A stretch of 64,000 nt of DNA from Chrysemys picta bellii (taxonomy: Eukaryota; Chordata; Testudines; Emydidae). The notes under the pieces are model-generated. The model saw only the letters and a program-made list of their open reading frames with translations. It ran no database searches and had not been told where the DNA came from. Where the stretch lies: assembly GCF_011386835.1 (NCBI RefSeq), contig NC_088797.1, positions 34,905,583 to 34,969,582 on the forward strand, given 5' to 3'. Below, piece by piece: positions 45,851-58,151 of the stretch (position 1 is the first letter of the stretch; the number at the start of each line of letters is the position of its first letter). Both the position numbers and the translations under genes were made by a program.

Positions 45851-47987
45851 AGATAAATTGCAGTAAACAGTTTAATCTGTCTGTCTAAATCTTAGGCTTT
45901 TACACTGCCACCCATCATCATGGTATCTGAGCACCTTCCATGTAAAATCAGTAACAATAGTGAAGTCCCGAGCGGACTGTAAGGGGTCTCTGGCATTTCT
46001 TCCTATTCATGGTCAAAACTCTGCTTCGGACTAAGGTTGTTTTGTGTAGGTTTAGGGCTATGAGGGTTTAATCTTTTTTTTTTATCTTCTTTGCTATAAT
46101 GTGGGGCCAGATCAGACATTTGACAGAGTCTGCCATTGACTTCACCCTGCACAGAATATGGCCCATAATGCTGTGTCCTGTGAATTGAGGGTGCCTTACA
46201 ATGAAATTGAAAAGAATAAAAAATGGTTCAACTGAATCAGGGGCTAAATTAAAGAGAGAATATTTAGACTTATAGTCCCTTTAATTAAGGGTGGAGACAG
46301 AACTGTCTCTGACACCCGAAGGGGAAAAAAAAGATTTCAGAAGGAATAATGTGTCTGATGATGAGGAGAAGTGGGATAGGTCTGTTGATATTTGTGAGCA
46401 CTCCAATGACCTAAGAAGTTATTTTAACCAGTCTCAGTATAGGATTTTTTCTTTTTATTTCATTATTCATATTTAAGTCCCTTTAATTAATAAGATACAA
46501 ACAGTTCCAAATTCCACTCTCAGATCCATGGAGGGGGTTTCCTTTGAAGTCAGTACATCTGAGAGCAGAAATTGGTCCAGAGTATTGGATTTTCTTTGTG
46601 AATTTACATTCTGCATGGCATTATAACTCCACTTTTTCACCACTTCAGTAGTTGAAAATTGTATTGTTTCTTTTGTACCATGGCAACTCCTGCATCACGA
46701 TAGGTATTCAGCCTCTGAAAAACAGAGCACTTTAAGAAACACATACCTCAGTGTGTAATGTGAATTGCTATGGTTTTTACGTTGCTGTGAGAGGACCCAC
46801 TATTGTAGAATAAACATGTTTTCCCTAGTTTGTTTATACTAATTTTTAAAAATATTTTTTCTGCCTGTGTTTTCTGTTTCCTTGGTGTAATTTTTTCCTT
46901 TTCAAAAAGTGACACATTTCATTTAAAGGAAAGGGTAAGAGAGAGATTACATCTGTCGTTCTCCTGACCTATTTACTGCTGTCTTGAAAAAAAAAGCAGA
47001 ATTGTATATCTTTGATTGCCTGGAATAAGAAATTGTTCTAATATCCAGTAACTAAACATGCAGGTACAACTGCTGAAGTCCATATACGTAATTTTTATTC
47101 ACTTCCTTACTCAGGAAAAATAACTTTGAAGCTGGTTTCAAGAGAAACTTTGCCTGAATTAAAATCTGAATCAGGACTTTAGCAACTGTACGAGCTATTG
47201 AGTGAAATGGTTTATTAGGATGCATTGCTAGATAAGACCAACTGTCCCTCTGCCCCAGACTTGGTTTTCAAGAATTTTTTGTCCTTCTGATTGGAATGGC
47301 TGTTTGGAGGAGCATAGGAGGCCACAGCAATGAAGAATCAGTGGCCACTAACATGTTGAAATAAGGAGGAAGACACCTGTGTCCCAGGCAGTTCTATGGA
47401 TGTGTACTATCAGCATTTCCGCTTTTGAATTAGACACTGAACTCTCCCTGTTGAATGGAGAATGGCTTCTTCAGTGCCCGTGAAAGAAGTTGTTTTTCTC
47501 ATAGATAGAGCTTCAGAATGCCTGTGTTTGTGTCCAATAAAAATACCTGACATTGATCTTTACAATACTCTTTTTCTGGTTAAAGACTAGAACTTTGGGT
47601 GCATAGTGGGAAGGGAGTCAATTCAATCTTTAATGTAGGAAGGGTGAAAGAGATTTATGTCACAGAAGAGTACTAGTTTCTGTGTTCTGCATAGACTGTT
47701 GTGAGTTGTTAATGAGTGGGCAGCACTGGTGTTATTCTTAGAGGTAGAGCTGAACAAATAATTCATAGCAAATAACATAGCAAAGAATTTAGCCTCTGTT
47801 ACTGTTTGCAGTTTTTTTGTGAACAGTTTATCATTTTCTCAGATTGATGCATTATTAAAAATTATTTGCAGAATAATTTCTGGGACTAAATCCTGATCTG
47901 TCATTTGTTTGCAAATACTAGTTCCGGGATAGTCATAGTTCAAGGTACGCTGGTTAGTTTGATCAGACGCATTGTGCCGGTCACATC

Positions 47988-48111
47988 TAGGGTGACCAGA
48001 CAGTAAGTGTGAAAAATCAGGACAGGGGGTGGGGGGTAATAGGATCCTATATAAGAAAAAGACCCCAAAATCGGGACTGTCCCTATAAAATCGGAACATC
48101 TGGTCACCCTA
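47988..48111. mobile_element. 124-bp MITE with perfect 8-bp duplication
   Basis: The ends TAGGGTGACCAGA and TCTGGTCACCCTA are a perfect 13-bp inverted pair. The flanks 47980-47987 and 48112-48119 are both GTCACATC. The body contains 'aaatcaggacaggggg' and, inverted, 'atcgggactgtccctata'. It fits a hAT-type non-autonomous element; the perfect ends suggest a young or conserved copy. Confidence 0.92.
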
Positions 48112-48119
48112 GTCACATC

Positions 48120-50160
48120 GTATGTTTGTGAACTGTGATTGCATGGATGTGCTTTGAATCAGGCTTCTTGAGCAAAAACTCAAAGCTAAAAATTTGCTTT
48201 CCAGGGATATTGTCTAATATTCATCTGAAGTGAACTATTTCAGTGAATTTTCCTGCTACTAAACTCATTTGCTAGAATGTTCACAGGAATTAAAAATAAA
48301 GGCAGGGTGTAAACACAGTATCAGCAAAATCATATTTTTATGCAAGCCACGGTTCTGTAAATATTTACTCTGCTCTTCTTAGGAGAGACTTTGTGCTAAC
48401 TGGGCAAGAACAGCGATATTGACTGACTCCTGTAGTGAGAAGGGAGTAGAGTTATAAAGGAGAAATAACAGGCTCAACAGGAACATGTGGACCATGTGTT
48501 GATTAGCAAGAATTTAAGGGCCATGTGTTGATTGGTATTCAAGTCTGAGGCAGCTGCAGCAATGGAGAAGTAATCTTGAGATGTCTGAGGAGGAAAAAAA
48601 CTACAAAACAAAATCAATAAATACAATTATGAACCTGCAGCCTGGATGCTTTGTTATAATGGGGGAAAACCATTTAAATTTAAATGTAAACACTGACTGT
48701 TAAAGTTTAACTTGTTAATGGGAAGTCCAGTTTTCAATCTTGAGGCCAAATCTTTCATTTTGGCAGTCAAATTAGCACCGAAAGCTGGCATTTGGGCACC
48801 TTAGTGCCAACGTGAGCATCCAGATCCAGGATTTGAGGCCCTATTTAGACACACAAGTGTGAAAACTGGGCCCAATCTTAAAAATGTAGACAATCACTAG
48901 TATGAACGGTGTCATCCAGACTGAACATAAAGGCCTCCCTGCTTGTCTGCACTGAAGCCAGTTTATATTGCATTGTGTGTGCAAATCAGCTCAAAAGCCA
49001 GGTTAGCCCATTATAGAAGGATCACAAAGCATACATCTAGTGGTGTAACAGCTGTGCAGCCAGTAGAGGGGGCATGACCAGGGAAAATGGAGAGTAGCTG
49101 GAGTTTCTTTGGGCCTCAGTTATTCCCAGTTGCTGTCATTCCCTGTTGGGGCTACTGGCAATCAGTGTAATTTAGATCAACTTTCAGGTTGCTCTAACTT
49201 AGTCAGAAGACTGGCCATGTGAACAGCTAGCCCATGTTCAGAGGAGTGTAGAGGTCGGTTTGAGCCACTTTTGCATCCCCTCCTGAGTTGCATTGTGCAC
49301 TTCTAGACTGTATTCAAGTGCTGGGGCCAGTGAATCTACTAATTACATTAATTAACAATTGTACTGATTAAAATGGATAATTTCTTTTTTTATGACAGCC
49401 CACAAGGGCTCTGGTCTTCTTATCTGTACATTAAATATGTAAAGGGAATGATTCGCAGCAGTTAACCGGCTGCAAGGATTATGCATTTGTTCAAGATGCG
49501 TAAATTAAATGAATCTTGCTTTTGAGATCTTTTTGAGACATATTATTCTTATTACTTGTTATGAAGTCAGGTTATGGAGCCTGGTTCTGTGCCAGCCAGG
49601 AATTCTCCTGTGCTGGAGGAATCCTCAGCTGCCTAGTTAGGGCAATTTTCCAATCCCTTTGTGCCACTGGAGCAGCCCAAAGGGGCCAGCACAGGAGCCA
49701 GAATCTGGCTCATGGGTTAAATTACTAATTGTTCATTCAAAAATGAAAAATTAAACCAAACCAATGCTATGTTTTATTAAGTATCAAGGCTTCTAGTCTG
49801 TAAACTATGAATTACATGAGTAATCTTTTCTCATGGGAGTTGTGCCTAATCCATGGAACAGCATCCATAAGGAGAGATTTGTAGGATCAGGTCCTGAGAA
49901 ACTTCTGCTGATATAACATTAGCAAATTTACCAGCTAAGCTCTTCATTAGGATCAGAGTAAATCCTTTTCATTTCACTCCATTCCGAAAGACATGATAGG
50001 AGGGATGGAAGCTACTAGGTAAAATGGGCCTGACCTGTACAGCACCTTGGCTTTACAAAACAGCTAGAAGGGTTAGGATTGTCTCTTTGCACAGCCTTAA
50101 GGGGAGAGGCTCCATCACGGAGTCTCTTGCGAGAACAATTATGCCACAAACAGCCTTTTG
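48120..50160. other. No gene recognised
   Basis: 49570-49715 is an imperfect inverted segment ('gagcctggttctgtgccagc' against 'agcacaggagccagaatctggc'), probably another palindromic repeat. 48940-49300 resembles old MITE-like sequence but has no clear ends. Confidence 0.4.
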
Positions 50161-50475
50161 CAGGAGAGCTTCTATTAGATGGAAACAATACAGTACAGTT
50201 TAAAAAGGAAAACCTAATAAGGAGGTCTTTATAAACTGGAATTTTCTCCCTGTCTCATAACACAAGAACAAGGGAGTGTTCTTTGAAATTGAATGGTGGC
50301 AAATTCAAAACCGATCAAAGGAAACACTTTTGGCACAGGGTTGCAATTAGCCTCTGTGACTCATTGCCACAGGATGGCATTGAGGTCAAGAGTTTGGCAA
50401 GAATCAAACAGGTTTTGGATATTTATGTAGATAAGAATAATTGAGAGGATAGTATGGAGTTTATGTCAATGGGAT
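50161..50475 (+). mobile_element. CR1 LINE 3' region, sense
   Basis: 'gaattttctccctgtctcat', 'aacacaagaacaagggagtg', 'ggtggcaaattcaaaaccga', 'tcaaaggaaacactttt', 'ctcattgccacaggatggca' and 'ttgaggtcaagagtttggca' match CR1 3' sequence closely and in order. It is the best preserved CR1 segment in the window. It lies upstream of the CR1 terminal tandem, which is not seen. Confidence 0.75.
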
Positions 50476-50938
50476 TTAGGCTGCTAAGTTCCCATGAACT
50501 GCTGAAGATGGGAAATAGGTTCCTAAGTCACTTACATGCTTTTGAAAATTTTACTCTTTTTCATTTAACTTGGAGAGAAAACTGTCACTGAACCATCTTG
50601 CATGTATGTTTGTCCCCCATTTTCAGCCTTCCTGGGGGAGGGTGGGGGCGAGGACATTTTTATTCTAATATTTTCTTTTCAGAGATAAAAAAAAATATAC
50701 GTAGTGGAAAACATAAAGCATTTTAAATTCCCATTCAGCAAACAGACATTTCAGAAGAATCACTTATGGCATATTGAGCCTAAGTCACTTCCGAAGCCCT
50801 CTTTCAAAAAGGACTAGATCAAAGCACAGACACGTCAGCAGGGTCTGCCCAGCAGGCTCATGTGGGTAGAGTCACACCCCTGCTGGCCAAGAACTAAATG
50901 TGTAGCCAAGACATTAGGCTCCTAAGTCACTTAGGGCC
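50476..50938. other. No recognised feature
   Basis: AT-rich tail of the CR1 segment merging into unassigned sequence. Confidence 0.4.
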
Positions 50939-51560
50939 TGTCACAGGGTAGACTGGGCTGTTTGAGAGGAACAGGTCCAACCCAACTGTGCCTCATTAAC
51001 AACCTCTCCATGAGGCCTAATTCAGGGCTGCTGCTCTCTATGAAGAGCCAGAAGGGAGCAGGGAAAGGAAGCTGCTTCAGAGAGCAGGTGGGTCCTGTGG
51101 AGACCTTTGACCAGAGGGTTTGGGCCTAGTGGAGGGCCACTTGGACACTGTGAGCCAGTGGAGGAATCCACGTAGGAAGGTCTGGGAGTTCCTGACGAGA
51201 GCAAGACCAGGGAAAGACTCCTGGTCAGGGAGGCCTGGGAAGGAGCAGGGAGCAACCCAAAGAAGTCCAGGAGGGGCTGAGGAGAGAGAGGGAAAGGGCT
51301 GAAAGCTGCGTTCATAGGGTGGGTAGAAGAGTCCTTGAATTAGAAGAGGGGAGACAGACCCCACGGGAAGAAGGGGCTGGGCCCGTTTGAAACTAGCACA
51401 AAGACTTTATTTGCTGTGGACCTTTATAAGCTGGAAGCTGTGGACTTTTTGTTAATGGCTGAACCAGAGGGCTAAGTCACTGAGGGGAAACCGAGGTAGG
51501 GATGCCGTAAGGTTACTCTGTGCCCTGAGGAGGTGCTTGGGAGGCAGTGACCCGTTTGCA
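50939..51560 (+). mobile_element. Candidate solo LTR
   Basis: It begins tgtcacagggtagactgggc and ends gtgacccgtttgca, so it has TG...CA edges. The 5-bp flanks are gggcc and gggct (4 of 5 match), which supports an LTR insertion. A 'ctttataagctgg' TATA-like box lies at about 51421-51434. The G-rich body gives meaningless open frames. The identity of the parent element is unknown. Confidence 0.45.
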
Positions 51561-52952
51561 GGGCTAGATCTTTGAACTGCAATGGGAGTTAGGCACTGAA
51601 ATATCTTTACAAATCTGGTCTTTAAGCACTGTAACATTATTTACCCAAGAACAATAGCAATGTAAATAATAAAGCTAGGAACTTTCTGCAGGATGAAGTA
51701 AGCTCCGGTTTCCTTCCAAACCAAAATCTGTCATGAACAGGCCTGATCCAACACCCACAGAAATCAGTGGAGAGACTCCTGATGTCTTTTGGATCAGGCT
51801 GTTGGTGTCTGAAAAACCAGAAGGGCTTTTCCCACAATGAATAATATGCTAAAAAAATATAATGTCTGGGGGAGGATTATGATGAATGCTATTGGATATA
51901 ATGGAGAGGCTGCTGTTACACCTTAGGAAAAAAATATCCTGTAATAAGGATTGGTAAATATAATCTGACTGGTGTTTTTTTAGCTGGTTTTATGATTCAG
52001 GTTTGACCAATATGGATATTGTTGACTACATAAAACTTGAAATTCCATCAGTGAAATTCAAGGGCTTGTTGGCGTCAGTGTTTTGATCCTGTATCCGCTG
52101 TTATTTTAACTCTCCTCGTGGCTTGTATCGCTCCTGCTGAGAAACGCTCAACCCATGTTTTTCAAAATTATTATTGTGATTTTTTCTGTAGACACTATTT
52201 CTCATGGGTTATCATTTTTAGAAAATCAGTCAGAGCAGCTGGGTGTTCTTTCAAGCTGTTTGGCATTTCAGATCACTGGGTCTCGGGAGCTTAATATTTA
52301 GATCTTCCTAGGTATGTCTTTATTCCGGATACATGGATAGATATAGAGTGTATTTTAGTGCCTGCATACTGTAGTTATGGGGTCTGTACCAATGCCAGAG
52401 ATAGATCAGATTAGATAATGTGATTTGTTAGCTCCCATTTTGCAATTTTAAAATAATTCTTCGAATAGCTTAACTTGGCTGTAACATTTGTTTTTCAGGA
52501 AGGTCCTGATTTCACCTAGTCTTACAAGTAGCTTTCTAGAGGTCAAGTGATTCATGCTGCCTCCCAAAGGGCTAATTCTCTGTTATACGCCACAATTGCA
52601 AGCAAGTTTTTTTTTTTTTAAAAGGTGGTGTAGTCATCCAAAGAATAAAGTGTATCCAAGATAGTACAACTTGTACAACGGGCTAAAAGGAATATGTCTA
52701 GGAAGAAGCCGCGCAAGCAGCTCCTCACTGTCATTCATGCCAGCTTCCATTTCTGTACAGAACTATGATATGGCTTTTATTAAGTTAGTTTTCTAAAATG
52801 AAAAGGGGAAGTTATCTTATACTTTAGGCATCCCTGACAGTCAGCTTAAAGCACAGCTGTGAACATAAAAGAAAGATGGCAGCAACCCTGCAATGCATAA
52901 CAAAATCCCCAGTGAATCAGAGTGCAGATAAAATAAAAATGAATCAATATCC
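51561..52952. other. No gene recognised
   Basis: A palindromic repeat lies at 51740-51800 ('ggcctgatccaacacccac' against 'tttggatcaggct'). The rest is AT-rich without motifs; there is a poly-T run at 52607-52620. Confidence 0.4.
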
Positions 52953-53320
52953 CTATTCCCCACCTCTGTTAAACATCCCCCCCGGACCACATTTCCTTCG
53001 CCAAAGGCTCCCTCCAAAACGAGTCTGACAGGGTGCTTGAAGAGTCAACAGAAGGGGGACCATATGCCAAAGGAAAAGTTCCCCCTGCCCAATCAGCTTT
53101 GGTTGTATGTCACAGGGAGAGAGGCGGTCTCTTATATGAGTAAGTCCCAGGCTGTTGCAGGCTTGGTAGGTCAACGCCAGCACCTTAAATTCCATTTGGA
53201 AACCTACAGGCAGCCAGTGCAGCTTACAAAGCACCACTTGAATGTTCTCACGCTGTGATGCTCCATTTACCAAGCAGGCTGCTGCATTCTGACTAGCTTT
53301 ACTTTCTGAATGTGTTTTGT
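52953..53320 (-). pseudogene. L2/CR1-type LINE ORF2 C-terminal remnant
   Basis: The minus-strand frame 53348-52953 includes LHWLPVGFQMEFKVLALTYQA followed by HIRDRLSP. This is the conserved segment after the RT domain in Jockey-superfamily (L2/CR1) ORF2 proteins. It has no RT active site and no endonuclease, so only the C-terminal part is left. The upstream part of the protein is missing on the right side. Confidence 0.75.
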
Positions 53321-53348
53321 AACACACACCTGTATTTACCAGGAGCAA

Positions 53349-54329
53349 ACTGCAGTAGCAATAACATTGTGCCTCTTTACACAGACAATACCCGCCTACC
53401 TTGTAGAGCGTGTGCTAGAGACAAGGAGTACTTTTTAATGGTACACCTACAATTCTCATTGACTTCAGTGACTTTAATGGTGCTCGGCACATCCCAGGAT
53501 TTGGACCATGGCTGTTTAGCTCAAAAGCATATTCCTTGTGTAGAAAATATGCCATCAAGGTAGATGAGACACGTTTTTAACCACCATTTTGCTTAGACTT
53601 GCTTTCAGCAGGTTTAACTAAAATGGAGGTAAAAGCAGGTCCGGCTGCCAGAGCCCTGTCCCCATCATGCTTCCTGCTTGTGCTAACACCGGCTCAGCTG
53701 GATCATTCTATACACCGGTGGGAATTTTTCTGGAAATGTCCACAACGCAGACCTGCTCTGAGGTTGATATGCCTTAGTTTATACTGCCTTAGACACTGCA
53801 TTGCAACAAATAATCCACATTAGTTATACATTGTGCTATTTTTCCCTCCAGCCCCTTTACTATATTATAAAACCCTCAACTCAAAGGGGCATGGTCAAAG
53901 TTTTTAAAACAGAAAATGAACAACCTGGAAGATCTTATAATCTGATGTGGGGGAAATCCTCCAAGTTCCAAATACCGAGTACGTTTGTTTTAAAGTTGCT
54001 ATTATTGCTGAGACTACAGAAAATAAACAGCCATTAAAAAAGCAGCGTTTGCTGCTCTCTGTGCTGGCTATACAGTAACATATACCTGGTTAACACAGAG
54101 CGATGCTGACATCATTTGATGGTTCCAATGAGCAATGAAAGAGGCTCTGTCCCTACATGAACCAAGGGCCAGATCATGCAGCTGCTGGAAATCTTTTGAA
54201 AATCTGAGGATTTGTGGAATGGAAAAGGACAAAATGTTTTATTTACAAACTCCTACAAGAGTATTCCAAACAATGGAGCCCACACACTAAAGGAAAGCAA
54301 TTAAAAGAGCAGTATTCAATTGCACCACT
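53349..54329. other. No gene recognised
   Basis: Small frames without motifs. A decayed 'attgacttcagtgac' phrase at 53458-53472 belongs to the palindromic family. Confidence 0.4.
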
Positions 54330-54545
54330 GAGCATTTACGTAGAGCTTCTCCTCAAAGCCCTACACAAATATTAATGAATTAATCTGCACAGGACCCTTT
54401 GAGGTAGGCAGGCAAGTACCATTGTTTTGTTGATGGGGAAGCTGAGTCAAAGAGGTTAAGTCATTTGCTTGGGACCACATGGGGGAGTTGATGTAAAACC
54501 GGGTAGAAACTCTTGGCTCCTAGTCCTGTGCTCAGTACTATGAAA
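54330..54545 (-). mobile_element. MIR-type SINE, antisense
   Basis: 'catttacgtagagcttctcc' and 'cctttgaggtaggcaggcaag' are followed by 'ttgatggggaagctgagtca', 'aagtcatttgcttgggacca' and 'ctcctagtcctgtgctc', the reverse complement of MIR core and head. Confidence 0.7.
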
Positions 54546-56621
54546 TAGTTTCTTTTTATCTCCACATCTCCTGGTCCAGGTCCTCTGGGTTCCCTGATGT
54601 GCTGCCATGACCCCGTTGATGTTCCATTGAAAGTAACAGGCTATCAGGGTGACCCTGGATGCATTCTGTTCTCCCCTGGAATGTTCACCAAACAGCCAAA
54701 GGACTGCTGCCCTGTCAGGTGCAAGGGAGGGGGAGTGCACGCTCAGAGTTCAGCACTTGGTGCAAAAAGATGAAGCAGCAGATGGCAATGGCATTAGAAT
54801 CTTAAAAACATCAGACTGTAGAGGGCACCTGGACATTGAACCTATTTTGCTAACTCTCTTGGAAATCCTGCCTGTCAGTTTGTTTTTGATTAGCATGTAG
54901 GAGACTTGGATATTACAGATTTTATGTGCTTTACATGGCTTTGTTCTAGCAAGTCGTTGAAGCAGCTGTCTAGCACAAACATTGACAGGTGGATTCAGGG
55001 GATAGATTTTGTTTTGAAATGAGGGAGTTGCTGAAATCTGTACCTCCAAATGTATTTTCTCCCTACACTGGCTCATCTGTAAGGTGTATATGCCTTCCAG
55101 TTAAATGGAATATTGATTACTTGGTATATTCAGAGTTTGCTCTCATTTAGGCCCTGATTCAGCAAAGCACTTAAAATTAACATGTGCTTAAATTCTCTGC
55201 TGAATTGGGCCATAGTTTGGATTTGCTATTCTCCCATCCTCATTCTTCTTTCCATTCTATAACATCACTTGCCTCCGTTATGGTATCTGACATATCGTTA
55301 AAGCACTTGCAGATGTCATCATTTGGTCACGTGAGAATCAGTGTGTCAACCGGTCTGGTAAACTTGATAAAAAAGCAAGCTCTTGCTGAAAAAGTTCTGC
55401 AGCTGAGCAAGTTAGAGCTTTCCTTAGGCTGACTAGGCATTCAAGTAAATGCTTCAGTTTTGCTGAAATTGCATACAATGTCAGAGCTGAGCAAAAAGAG
55501 TAATAAAAGTTTGATCAAGTAGATGCGGCAGTGCTGGATAACCATAAAATATGGGAGGATAAATCATGATTCTTTTTACTTTTGAGAAGTCCTGATTTCT
55601 CTCCACTCTTATTATAGCGCAGGTGGAGGCTTCTGAAATGGGGATAGGTGTGGTGTTCCCTCAAAGCCCTGTGGGGCAAGAGTATCCTACCTTTCACATA
55701 AGCTACAAGCGAAAGGAAGAACACTGCTGCTCAGTGAATGATAAATGTCTTGCAGGGACATTGTGCTTTTAGATCCTGTGCTGTTATTAGATGGAAGGGG
55801 AGTTCAGGTGAATTATGGATCACCACCTTTACTAGGAATAAAAATACCACACATGTCTATTTTCCTATCACTTTTCCAAACCATGTGGTTAGAAGCTGTG
55901 TCCTCAGCTCTCAGGCATCCATCACACAGGGGTCAGTCTCTGCTGCTCAGCATGGCCCCTGAGCCCTCCTGCTGCTAGGGAGCCAGCACCAGGCCCTGAG
56001 CAGCCTACCTATGTGTGCTGCCTTCACTACCACATAAACTAGCCAGGCCTGAGAGCCGTGCCTCCTGCTGCAGCAGATGGGAAAATGGGTCTCAATCTGC
56101 TGACTCTGGGCAAATACATCGCTAGGTGCCATCACTAGCTTCCTCCCCCACTCCCCCTTCCCCCCCAGAAGGAAGAGAAAAGAAAGATTGTGTGGGTAGG
56201 TGACTGAGGGCAGAGAGAGGGAATGGGGCACTGAAAGAGAGAGCGGAAGTGAGTGGAGGATGAATGAAGAGTGTTAAGGAGAAATCCAGAATGATGCTGG
56301 AGAGGGAGTCAGTGAATGGGAGAGGAAAGGTAGAATGGAGCTAAGGGGATGAGTCGGAGAGAGGATGAGGGGGTGGGCAGGGGGTGGGAGTGGCTCCATT
56401 CAGAGGTTTTAAACTTGACTCTGGCAGTCATTTGTTCCACACAAAGTAAAAAAAAAGTAAGCTGGATCATTGTCTGACACCACAGCCTTTCCATCGCGGG
56501 GTTTCCTGGGAATCAAGAATCCATGAGCACACGCTTGTGGCTTTGTCACTGACTTTTATTAACGTTGGTGGCAAAACGCCCACTGACTTCAATAGGGGCA
56601 GAACTAGGGCCTTGCTTTGTA
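54546..56621. other. No gene recognised
   Basis: The open frames (up to 108 codons) show no motifs. Purine-rich stretches lie at 56160-56400, and palindromic repeat remnants at 55150-55215 and 56560-56615. Confidence 0.4.
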
Positions 56622-56785
56622 CTGTTGCATCTCTGTGTCTCAGTTTCCCGATCCATAAGCTGAGGGTAATACATACCTCACCAGGATGTGGTTGTGAGGA
56701 TTGATTGATTGTTCTTAGAGCAACTTTGAAATCTTGGATGAAAACTGCTATTGAAGTGCAAAGTATTATTGTATTGCTCCCCACC
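56622..56785 (+). mobile_element. MIR-type SINE, 3' part, plus strand
   Basis: 'tctctgtgtctcagtttccc', 'atccataagctgagggtaat', 'acatacctcaccaggatg' and 'ttgtgaggattgattgat' follow MIR core order. The tRNA head is missing. Confidence 0.7.
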
Positions 56786-57823
56786 AGTGTGGTGCTGGGT
56801 TATTCCCAAGGTCTGAGGCTGGAGCACCCTCAGTGTTACTACTTGGGGTTGGGAGCTGATTCAGTGTGAGAACAAGACATGTATATTTCTGGAGTCCTTT
56901 GAAATTAAGAGTGAAGTGCCTGTTCTAGGGCAGCGTTAAAAGTCTCTAGGCCTTTCGCCCTATTTTGGTAAGGCAGAAAAGAGTTAAAAATAAGTTTTAA
57001 TTAAATTAGCAGAATACAGACCCAGGAGGCTTGTATTGATTTATATGTCTTGTGCTAGTCAAATTAAAAAATCATGAACAATTTATTCAACAACTGATGC
57101 AGTGAATACTGCCTGATCAGCTTATAGAGCTAGTTGAATAATATAAGTGACAAACCCGCCCCCCATTGTCAAATAAACTATTTGACAAATATTAGGTGCC
57201 AAGCAATACTAGAGTGTAATACAATATGCATCAGAAGAGACTGATCACATCTGAAAGTGAACAGGTGAAAATGACACACGTAAGTGTGTTCTGAGGCAAC
57301 TGTAATATAATCGGTTTAAAAGTGAGCCGTTAGCGTCCTAAGAAGTCACACTATTTCTTTACTATATTGCTTTATTAGGATGGGGGTGAGGCAATAAGAC
57401 TACTTCAAAGGGCCCGCTTCTGGGCTAAGAGCTCTAAAATGTAATGTAGCTTTGCAGGTTTTGTTACCAAGAATTGTCCTCAGAGTGGATACAAATATGA
57501 ATTTGTTTTTAAAAAAAATCAGTTTTTTTATTTAAATATTTTTTAAAATCAGACTTTTTATTTATGTTGCTAAAATTGCTAACATTTTTTTTACTTGTGT
57601 CTAGGTTTCTGAATTGTTAGTAGAATATAAGATTTTACATAGTTTTTTTTTATTAAGAAGTTTCACATTTAAAACGCTTCCATGCTGAAAAAGACCTGTC
57701 CAGGGCTTGTGCAAACACCACAAACTCAAAAAACGGACAAGCAAATTGCTCATGCTATATTTGCAACCAGCATCACCTTCCACTACATTGAGCTTCCTTG
57801 AGTCAGGAAAGCTGAAATGCTTT
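56786..57823. other. No gene recognised
   Basis: AT-rich, with A/T runs at 57500-57560. Nothing supportable. Confidence 0.4.
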
Positions 57824-57831
57824 GGCTAGAA

Positions 57832-58143
57832 CAGGGTTCGGCAACCTTTCAGAAGTGATGTGCCGAGTCTTCATTTATTCTCTCTAATTTAAGGTTTTGC
57901 GTGCCAGTAATACATTTTAACGTTTCCAGAAGGTCTCTTTCTATAAGTCTATAATATATAACTAAACTATTGTTGTATGTAAAGTAAATAAGGTTTTTAA
58001 AATGTTTAAGAAGCTTAATTTAAAATTAAATTAAAATGCAGAGCCCCCCTGGACTGGTGGCCAGGACTCGGGCAGCACGAGTGCAACTGAAAATCAGCTT
58101 GTGTGCCGCCTTCGGAATGCGTGTCATAGGTTGCCTACCCCTG
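57832..58143. mobile_element. hAT-like MITE with perfect 8-bp duplication
   Basis: The left end cagggttcggcaaccttt and right end ataggttgcctacccctg are inverted (consensus caggggtaggcaacct). The flanks 57824-57831 and 58144-58151 are both GGCTAGAA. The body includes 'gtgatgtgccgagtc' and, inverted at the other end, 'gtgtgccgccttcgg'. It is 312 bp with no coding capacity. Confidence 0.92.
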
Positions 58144-58151
58144 GGCTAGAA

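Larger units (their letters stand above)
41121..47979. other. Long stretch without a recognised gene
   Basis: Decayed palindromic repeats lie at about 41360-41425, 42690-42800, 43195-43300, 45777-45850 and 46105-46165. There is an AAT microsatellite at 44629-44650. The longest frame (157 codons, 45404-44931 minus) spans low-complexity C-rich DNA and shows no domain. Confidence 0.4.
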
